Source: Microbacterium lemovicicum | GTDB taxonomy: Bacteria > Actinomycetota > Actinomycetes > Actinomycetales > Microbacteriaceae | Length of the DNA stretch: 64,000 nt | Assembly (NCBI RefSeq): GCF_003991875.1 | Contig: NZ_CP031423.1 | Coordinates: 1-64,000 of the forward strand | Direction of reading: 5' to 3' | Part shown: positions 58,128-64,000 of the stretch, in pieces | How positions within the stretch are numbered: the first letter of the stretch is position 1 | How the letters are laid out: the number at the start of each line of letters is the position of its first letter | Translations under genes and position numbers: made by a program | The notes under the pieces: generated by a model | What the model was told of the DNA's origin: nothing | Databases searched by the model: none | The model's input: only the letters and a program-made list of their open reading frames with translations

Positions 58128-59086
58128 CGGTTGCCCGAGACGCTCGTGCGCAGGCGCGGATCGACGAGGCGCTGCACGATGTCGGCGGCGAAGCCGACGA
58201 GCAGCACGAAGAGGGTGCTGACCACCAGCACGCCCTGGATGTTCGCGAAGTCGTGCTGCTGGATGCCCGTGAGCAGCATGCTGCCGAGTCCGGGCAGGGT
58301 GAAGACGCTCTCGACGACCACGGCGCCGAGCAGGGTCGTCGACAGCTCGATGCCGAGCACCGCGATCACGGGCACCGCGCCGTTGCGCACGCCGTGGCGC
58401 AGCAGCGCCTCGGTGCGGCCGGCGCCGCCCGAGCGAGCGGTGCGCAGGTAGTCGCTGCCGAGCACGTCGAGCGTGGCCGAGCGCACGTAGCGGCTCAGCG
58501 ACGCGCTCATCACGATCGCGATGGTGATGACGGGAAGGGTGAGGGAGCGCAGCGCGTCGGCGGGATCGCGCCAGTCGCGACGGGGGAAGCCGCCGGAGGG
58601 GAGGAGGCCGAGCTGCAGGGCGAAGATCCACACCAGCACCACGCCGACCCAGAACACCGGCACGGCGACGCCGAGCTGCGAGAACCCCGACAACGCCACC
58701 CCGTACCAGCGGTCGCTCTTCACGGCGGCGGTGATGCCGACGACGAGCGACACCAGCAGCGCGAGGCCGAAGGCGAGCAGGGTGAGGGGGATCGTGATGA
58801 CCATGCGCGCGGCGATCTCGTCGCCCACCGGCCGACCGCTGATGAACGAGTCGCCGAGGTCGAAGCGCACGAGCTGCCCCGCCCACGTGGCGAACTGCTG
58901 CAGCAGCGGCTGGTCGGATCCGACCTGTGCGCGGGCGGCGGCGATCTGCTCGGGCGTCGCGTCGACCGAGAGCAGCGCGTTCGCGGGGTCGCCGGGCAGC
59001 AGCCGCAGCAGCACGAAGATGACGATCAGCGCCACCACGAGCGAGAGCGCGAGGAAGGCCGACCGGCGCAGGAGATAAGAGGGCAT
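58124..59086 (-). CDS. Peptide ABC transporter permease (DppB/OppB type)
   Basis: 320 aa, starting MPSYLLRRSAFLALSL with six membrane segments. LLPGDPANALL and DLGDSFISGRPVGDEI are DppB/OppB landmarks; the coupling loop is DYLRTARSGGAGRTEALLRHGVRN. It follows the binding-protein gene after 59 nt that contain a strong stem-loop. Confidence 0.94.
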   Translation of the reverse strand: MPSYLLRRSAFLALSLVVALIVIFVLLRLLPGDPANALLSVDATPEQIAAARAQVGSDQPLLQQFATWAGQLVRFDLGDSFISGRPVGDEIAARMVITIPLTLLAFGLALLVSLVVGITAAVKSDRWYGVALSGFSQLGVAVPVFWVGVVLVWIFALQLGLLPSGGFPRRDWRDPADALRSLTLPVITIAIVMSASLSRYVRSATLDVLGSDYLRTARSGGAGRTEALLRHGVRNGAVPVIAVLGIELSTTLLGAVVVESVFTLPGLGSMLLTGIQQHDFANIQGVLVVSTLFVLLVGFAADIVQRLVDPRLRTSVSGNR

Positions 59087-59098
59087 GGGATCCGAAAT

Positions 59099-59139
59099 GC
59101 GGGATGCCGCGGCCGCGAGGTGCGGCCGCGGCATCCCGC
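59099..59139 (-). terminator. Intra-operon stem-loop between binding-protein and permease genes
   Basis: A perfect 18-bp inverted repeat GCGGGATGCCGCGGCCGC / GCGGCCGCGGCATCCCGC with a 5-nt loop, starting 6 nt beyond the binding-protein stop. No T-run. It probably acts as a partial terminator or mRNA 3'-end stabiliser, raising binding protein over permease. Each arm carries the recurrent GGATGCCGCGGC word. Confidence 0.75.
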
Positions 59140-59145
59140 GTTCAC

Positions 59146-60648
59146 TCAGGACAGGACGATGTCGTAGACGTAGAACTGCGAGTTCAGGCCGTTGACGGGG
59201 TAGCCGCTGAGGTCGCTGGAGGCGACCACGATCTGAGGGTAGAGGTAGAGCCAGGCGCTCGCCGCGTCGGCGGCGATCTGCTCGTTCACCTTGCGCAGCA
59301 GCTCGGTCTGCTCGTCGGTGGACGCGGCCTGCTCGGCCTCGCTCACCCACTGCGTCACCTGCGGGTTGTCGTAGCCCCAGTAGAAGTCGGGGTTGCCGTA
59401 CCAGACTACGTCGCGGTCGTTGACGTGCTCCTGGAGCGTGGCGGTGAAATCGCGCTCCTGGAACACCTTCGTGTACCACTCGTCGGCGCTGATCGTGTTG
59501 ATCTCGACGGTGATGCCGACCTCGGCGAGCTGGGACTGGAGGAACTCCGCCACGGCGGGGTGCGGGTCGTAGCTCGGGGTGTCGAGCGTGAAGGTGAACC
59601 CGTCGGCGTAGCCGGCCTCGGCGAGCAGCTGCTTCGCGAGGGCGGGGTCGTAGGGGTTCACGTCGGTGAGGTCCTCGTACCAGGGATCGGTCGGGGGCAC
59701 CATCGAGCCGATGAGCGTGCCATAGTCGCCCCAGATCGAGGAGAGCAGCTGCTTCCGGTCGATCGCGGAGTAGACCGCCTTGCGCACCTGCGTGTCGTCG
59801 AACGGCGCCACGCGGTCGTTGAAGGCGAGGAGCTCCTTGGTCGTGGAGGTTCCCTCGCTCACCGTGTACGCGTCGTCGCCTTCGAACTGGGTCAGGGCGT
59901 CGGGGCTCTGGATGCTGGTGATGATGTCGATCTCGCCGGTGCGCAGCGCGTTGGCCTCGGCCGTGGCATCCGTGAAGTAGGTGAAGACGACCTCGGCGTT
60001 CTCGGCCGCCTCGCCCCAGTAGCCGTCGAAGCGCGTGAGGGTCAGGGTGCTGCCCTGGCGCCACTCGTCGAGCGTGTACGGGCCGGTCCCGTCTTCCTTC
60101 GCGGTCAGGTCGCCGGCGTCGGTGTTGACGATCCAGACGTAGCTGAGGTTGTACAGGAACGAGATGGAGCGATCGGCGAGCGTGAAGACCACCGTGCGGT
60201 CATCGGGCGTCGCGATGTCGGCGATCTTGCCGAAGCTCGACTTGCGGGCCGACTTGGAGTCCTCGGCCGTCACGGCCTCGACGCTGTTCTTCACGTCGGC
60301 GGAGGTCAGCGCCTTGCCGGAGTGGAAGGTGACCCCCTCGCGGAGCGTGATCGTGTAGGTGAGGCCGTCGTCGCTGACCTCGGAGCCCTCGGCGAGCAGC
60401 GGCTCGACCTGGCCGTCATCGGTGAGCCGGAACAGGCCCTCGTATACGTTGCCGTTGAACGCCTCGGTGATGCCCTGGCCGCCGCCCTGCGTGTTGCTCA
60501 GGTTCTGGGGCTCGTAGAGCGAGCCGACGGCGATCGTGGCGTCGGTGCTGTCGCCCGACGTAGAGGCGCTGCCGCCGCCGGCGGCGCAGCCGGCGAGCAC
60601 GAGTGCTGCGGCGACGGCCGTCGTCAGGGCGATGAAGGGTCTTCTCAT
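59146..60648 (-). CDS. Peptide ABC transporter substrate-binding lipoprotein
   Basis: 500 aa, family 5 (DppA/OppA type). The N-terminal signal has the lipobox LAGC (Cys20), so the protein is lipid-anchored outside the membrane. Family signatures include the segment GQGITEAFNGNVYEGLFRLTDD and FHSGKALTSADVKNSVEA. Ligand probably an oligopeptide; nickel and other substrates occur in the family and cannot be excluded. Confidence 0.93.
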   Translation of the reverse strand: MRRPFIALTTAVAAALVLAGCAAGGGSASTSGDSTDATIAVGSLYEPQNLSNTQGGGQGITEAFNGNVYEGLFRLTDDGQVEPLLAEGSEVSDDGLTYTITLREGVTFHSGKALTSADVKNSVEAVTAEDSKSARKSSFGKIADIATPDDRTVVFTLADRSISFLYNLSYVWIVNTDAGDLTAKEDGTGPYTLDEWRQGSTLTLTRFDGYWGEAAENAEVVFTYFTDATAEANALRTGEIDIITSIQSPDALTQFEGDDAYTVSEGTSTTKELLAFNDRVAPFDDTQVRKAVYSAIDRKQLLSSIWGDYGTLIGSMVPPTDPWYEDLTDVNPYDPALAKQLLAEAGYADGFTFTLDTPSYDPHPAVAEFLQSQLAEVGITVEINTISADEWYTKVFQERDFTATLQEHVNDRDVVWYGNPDFYWGYDNPQVTQWVSEAEQAASTDEQTELLRKVNEQIAADAASAWLYLYPQIVVASSDLSGYPVNGLNSQFYVYDIVLS

Positions 60649-60705
60649 GGGCGTGCTCCAGGTGCGGTGATGCGGGGGGTGCTGTGGTGTGGGGGATGCC
60701 GCGGC

Positions 60706-61416
60706 TCAGGCCGAGTAGATGTCGAAGCCGTCGCGGAACACGACGTTCTTCTCGCCCGCGCGCACAGGGAACGCGAAGCGGTTCGAGGCCGGCGGCAGCG
60801 GGCAGTTGTACTGGGCGGAGAAGCCGCACGGCGGGACGAAGGCGCGGTTGAAGTCGAGCGTGACCGGGATCGGGCCGTCGGGGGAGGCCGCGGCATCCGT
60901 CTCCACGAACAGGAAGCGCCCGGAGCCGTACGTCTCGACGCCGTTGGTCTCGTCGCCGAAGACGAGCAGGAGGGTGCCGCCGTCGTCGAACGCGGCCAGC
61001 GTGACGTCCTGGCCCTCGATCGTCGCGTGGATGTCTCCGGGGACGACCAGCTCGCGCGTGCCGCCGTTGTCGCGGATGTGCTCGAACGGCACCGTGCGCC
61101 CGAGCGAGACGGGGGTGAACTCGCCGAAGACGACCCACTCCGGGTCGTAGGGGTAGGCGTCGATGCGGTCGAAGGCGCGGATCGCCGGGGCGTCGGCGTC
61201 CCAGAACCGCAGGCCGTGCTCGGGCGCGCCGGTGTCGAGGTGCGTGCGCGTGAGCGGCGTCACCTGCACGGTGGGGGCCGCCGAGGCGCGCGCGGCCTCG
61301 ATGTCGGGCAGGTCGCCGGTCCAGCGGGTCTCGACGAGGGAGAGGTTTCCGGTCGCGGACGTCACCGCGCGGGTGCGGTCCTGCAGCCAGGAGGCGTGGT
61401 CGTCGGATGCGGGCAT
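60706..61416 (-). CDS. DUF1684 protein
   Basis: 236 aa. The C-terminal motif DFNRAFVPPCGFSAQYNCPL followed by PPASNRF and PVRAGEK (about 185-222) is the DUF1684 signature, with two invariant Cys that suggest a metal or redox site. Function of the family is not established. Soluble, no signal peptide. ATG at 61416 chosen over 61476, which would add an unconserved stretch. It precedes the binding-protein gene by 57 nt and is probably part of the importer operon. Confidence 0.85.
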   Translation of the reverse strand: MPASDDHASWLQDRTRAVTSATGNLSLVETRWTGDLPDIEAARASAAPTVQVTPLTRTHLDTGAPEHGLRFWDADAPAIRAFDRIDAYPYDPEWVVFGEFTPVSLGRTVPFEHIRDNGGTRELVVPGDIHATIEGQDVTLAAFDDGGTLLLVFGDETNGVETYGSGRFLFVETDAAASPDGPIPVTLDFNRAFVPPCGFSAQYNCPLPPASNRFAFPVRAGEKNVVFRDGFDIYSA

Positions 61417-61551
61417 GGTGGAACCATTCTCGTTTTCGCGGGGGAGGGTGACGCAATCGGGCGTCATGAAGGGCAATACCGGGCGACGCCCGGGTATTCC
61501 CGCCCCGCGGACGCCGTCAGCTTTCGCCCAGCGACCGGAGTTCTTCCCTGC

Positions 61552-62283
61552 TCAATCGGACAGGTGCGTCCCCGTGCGACGCCGCCACCAGACGACGAAC
61601 GAGCCGACGACGAGGAAGGCGATCGAGATGATGATCACGTAGATGACGACGGAGCCCCAGCCGCCCGGGTTGTTCGGGTTCAGGAACGGGTACGGGTACC
61701 AGAAGGGCTGGCCGTTGCCGGGGTTGGTGATGAGCGGGCCGCGGAGCAGCGTGTAGACCACCCAGACGATCGGGAACACGATGATCGCCAGCACGCGCGA
61801 CCATGGGAGGGAGCGCCGCGCCGGGCCGAGGAAGAGGTCGGCGAGGAGGAAGAGGGGGCCGACGAGGTGCAGCGTCTCGTTCGACCACGGGATCGGCTCG
61901 CTGCCCTGCGGCAGCGTGATGCTGCGCAGCAGGGTGTTGTAGACGATCCCCGTGATGATCATGTACGTCGACACGCAGGCCACCGCGGTCGCCAGCGCGG
62001 CCGGCTCGATCAGGCGCGTGCCGGCGTCCTCGAACTGCTCGCGAGCTTGCCTGCGGGTGAAGAACCAGACGACCGAGATCAGCAGCACGATCGCCGCGAG
62101 GACGTTGGAGAGGATCGTGAAGAAGCTGAAGAAGTTCGTGACGATCGTGAGCATGTCCTTGCCGTCGGCTGCGGCGGCGCTCAGCGACGCGCCGAGCTGG
62201 GCGAACACGGCGGCGAGGATCACGACGGCCATCAGCGCGCGGAGCACGGTCCACAGGCGCGCCCAGGCGAGGGTGCGGGTCAT
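61552..62283 (-). CDS. Pr6Pr family membrane protein
   Basis: 243 aa with six membrane segments; NFFSFFTILSNVLAAIVLL (about 50-68) and YMIITGIVYNTLLRS, then the His of NETLHLVGPLFLLAD, are typical of the FAR-17a/AIG1-like Pr6Pr group. Function unknown. ATG at 62283 lies 6 nt after TATGGT (62290-62295). Divergent from purA. Confidence 0.88.
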   Translation of the reverse strand: MTRTLAWARLWTVLRALMAVVILAAVFAQLGASLSAAAADGKDMLTIVTNFFSFFTILSNVLAAIVLLISVVWFFTRRQAREQFEDAGTRLIEPAALATAVACVSTYMIITGIVYNTLLRSITLPQGSEPIPWSNETLHLVGPLFLLADLFLGPARRSLPWSRVLAIIVFPIVWVVYTLLRGPLITNPGNGQPFWYPYPFLNPNNPGGWGSVVIYVIIISIAFLVVGSFVVWWRRRTGTHLSD

Positions 62284-62356
62284 GGGCTCACCATATCTGC
62301 CCGGCTCCGCGCCTCGGTAGGATGGGGTGTACCGTCCGCGACACGGGGGAGCACCC

Positions 62357-63643
62357 ATGCCAGGCATCGTCATCGTCGGAGTGCAATGGGGGGACGAGGG
62401 CAAGGGCAAGGCCACCGATCTCCTCGGTGAGCGCACCGACTGGGTCGTCAAGTTCAACGGCGGCAACAACGCCGGCCACACGGTGGTGATCGGCGACGAG
62501 AAGTACGCGCTGCACCTGCTGCCGTCCGGCATCCTCTCGCCCGGGGTCAACCCGGTCATCGGCAACGGCGTGGTCATCGACCCGGAGGTGCTCTTCGCCG
62601 AGCTCGAGGCGCTCAACGCCCGCGGTGTCGACACCAGCCGGCTCAAGGTGAGCGCGAACGCTCACCTCATCACGCAGTACCACCGCACGCTCGACAAGGT
62701 GACGGAGCGCTTCCTCGGGAAGCGGATGATCGGCACGACCGGCCGGGGGATCGGTCCGGCGTACGCCGACAAGATCAACCGCGTCGGCATCCGCGTGCAG
62801 GACATCTTCGACGAGAACATCCTGCGCCAGAAGGTCGAAGGCGCCCTCGACCAGAAGAACCACCTGCTGGTGAAGGTCTTCAACCGCCGCGCGATCGCGG
62901 TCGACGAGATCGTCGAGGACCTCCTGTCCTACGTCGAGCGCCTGCGCCCGATGGTGTGCGACACCGGACTCCTCCTCAGCGGCGCGCTGGACGCCGGCGA
63001 GGTCGTGGTCTTCGAGGGCGGCCAGGCCACGATGCTCGACATCGACCACGGCACCTACCCGTTCGTGACGAGCTCGTCGGCGACCGCCGGCGGGGCCTCC
63101 ACGGGCTCGGGCATCGGACCCAACCGCCTCGACCGCATCGTCGGCATCGTGAAGGCGTACACGACGCGCGTCGGCTCCGGACCCTTCCCGACCGAGCTGT
63201 TCGACGCGAACGGCGACTTCCTGCGCTCGCGCGGGTTCGAGTTCGGCACGACGACCGGCCGCCCGCGCCGCGTCGGCTGGTACGACGCCCCGATCACGCG
63301 CTACGCGACGCGCATCAACGGCATCACCGACCTCGTGCTGACCAAGCTCGACATCCTCACGGGTCTCGAAGAGATCCCCGTCTGCGTCGCCTACGACGTC
63401 GACGGCGTGCGCTACGACGAGGTGCCGGTCAATCAGTCCGACTTCCACCACGCGACGCCGATCCTGGTGAACCTCCCCGGCTGGAAGGAGGACATCTCCA
63501 CGGCCCGCACGTTCGAGGACCTCCCGAAGGCGGCGCAGGACTACGTGCTGACGCTCGAGGAGATGAGCGGCACCCGCATCTCGGTCATCGGCGTGGGCGC
63601 TGCCCGAGATGCGGTGGTCGTGCGCCACGACCTGCTGGACTGA
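62357..63643 (+). CDS. purA: Adenylosuccinate synthetase
   Basis: 428 aa. It makes adenylosuccinate from IMP, GTP and aspartate, the first step to AMP. Motifs: [15 protein letters not shown] (GTP P-loop, about 8-22), [24 protein letters not shown] (about 125-138) and the C-terminal TRIS and GVGA. ATG at 62357 follows GGGGGA; TAGGAT at 62318-62323 is a probable -10. The 63643 stop overlaps the next start by 1 nt. Confidence 0.98.
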   Translation: MPGIVIVGVQWGDEGKGKATDLLGERTDWVVKFNGGNNAGHTVVIGDEKYALHLLPSGILSPGVNPVIGNGVVIDPEVLFAELEALNARGVDTSRLKVSANAHLITQYHRTLDKVTERFLGKRMIGTTGRGIGPAYADKINRVGIRVQDIFDENILRQKVEGALDQKNHLLVKVFNRRAIAVDEIVEDLLSYVERLRPMVCDTGLLLSGALDAGEVVVFEGGQATMLDIDHGTYPFVTSSSATAGGASTGSGIGPNRLDRIVGIVKAYTTRVGSGPFPTELFDANGDFLRSRGFEFGTTTGRPRRVGWYDAPITRYATRINGITDLVLTKLDILTGLEEIPVCVAYDVDGVRYDEVPVNQSDFHHATPILVNLPGWKEDISTARTFEDLPKAAQDYVLTLEEMSGTRISVIGVGAARDAVVVRHDLLD

Positions 63644-64000
63644 TGAGGTTCTGGCTCGGCTCGTACACGTCCGACGCCGGCGGTCGTGCCGCCGGCATCG
63701 GCGCGCTCCGGGCCGGTGAGCCCGACGTCGCGTCGGCCGGCGGTCCGCTGTCCTTCGTCGGAACCGCTGCCGCAGCGGCGTCCCCGTCGTGGCTGGCGCA
63801 GCATCCGACCCTCGACGTCGTCTACGCGACGCTCGAGCACCGCGGACAGGTGGCGGCGTTCCGCCGGACCGGCCTCGACTCCTTCGTTCCGCTGGGCGCG
63901 CCGGTCGACGCGGGCGAGGCCGTCTGCCACGCGGCCGTGGCTCCCGACGGCCGCACGCTCGTGGCCAGCTGCTGGGGCGACGGACGCGTGGTGCGGATGA
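63643..64000 (+). CDS. Lactonase family (6-phosphogluconolactonase-like) protein, cut by window edge
   Basis: The first 119 codons are present with no stop before the end of the window. The start [19 protein letters not shown] is typical of seven-bladed beta-propeller lactonases (YbhE/Pgl family), as are PSWLAQHPTLDVVYATLE and AVAPDGRTLVA, one propeller blade. The ATG overlaps the purA stop (TGATG), so it is probably co-transcribed with purA. Confidence 0.82.
   Translation, partial: MRFWLGSYTSDAGGRAAGIGALRAGEPDVASAGGPLSFVGTAAAAASPSWLAQHPTLDVVYATLEHRGQVAAFRRTGLDSFVPLGAPVDAGEAVCHAAVAPDGRTLVASCWGDGRVVRM

Overview
This is the replication-origin region of a high-GC actinobacterial chromosome, most likely Microbacterium or another Microbacteriaceae member. 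The support is about 70% GC, the order dnaA-oriC-dnaN-recF-DUF721-gyrB-gyrA-DUF3566-tRNA-Ile-tRNA-Ala, and the Mycobacterium-like block ppiA ... crgA-sortase-trpG-pknB-pknA-pbpA-rodA-pstP-fhaB-fhaA. The genus is inferred from overall character; no database search was possible.

Layout. 1-10.1 kb holds replication initiation and gyrase genes, with oriC between dnaA and dnaN. 10.1-13.6 kb holds two tRNAs, a Nudix hydrolase, a YbaK-type editing protein, a cyclophilin, a rhomboid protease and a separate cluster of DnaA boxes. 13.6-24.4 kb is the cell-division, cell-wall and Ser/Thr signalling block: CrgA, class E sortase, TrpG/PabA, then a leftward operon that starts with two FHA proteins and continues through the PP2C phosphatase, RodA, the transpeptidase PbpA and the kinases PknA and PknB. 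24.7-33.7 kb is mixed: tRNA-Leu, a pentapeptide-like protein, PoxB, PdxH, a DHFR-like protein, a large membrane protein facing three overlapping membrane-anchored beta-type proteins, GNAT, GntR and Csp. 33.8-41 kb holds an MprF-like protein, a coiled-coil membrane protein, a HAD phosphatase, the mismatch endonuclease NucS, and a divergent MFS/LacI pair with a palindromic operator. 41.1-47.4 kb is a complete Mrp Na+/H+ antiporter operon with MrpA and MrpB fused. 47.7-55.1 kb holds a secreted lysozyme-like protein, a TetR/pseudo-ABC/YhgE operon, argG and an LPDTG-anchored surface protein. 55.2-61.4 kb holds an array of palindromic repeats and a peptide ABC importer operon with a DUF1684 protein. 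61.5-64 kb holds a Pr6Pr membrane protein, purA and the start of a lactonase-like gene cut by the window edge.

Most of the window is ordinary core chromosome. I see no insertion sequence, prophage, CRISPR array or island signature. The less expected signals are: (i) a strongly recurring word, GGATGCCGCGGC, and its palindromic form; (ii) four 60-nt palindromic units at 55.2-55.6 kb; (iii) a DnaA-box cluster about 11.7 kb from oriC; (iv) an ABC-type subunit with all catalytic motifs replaced and a long Pro/Glu/Ala tail, paired with a YhgE/Pip membrane protein; (v) a fixed-distance TAnnnT box 6-7 nt before about 17 start codons, pointing to widespread leaderless transcription and used here to choose several starts.
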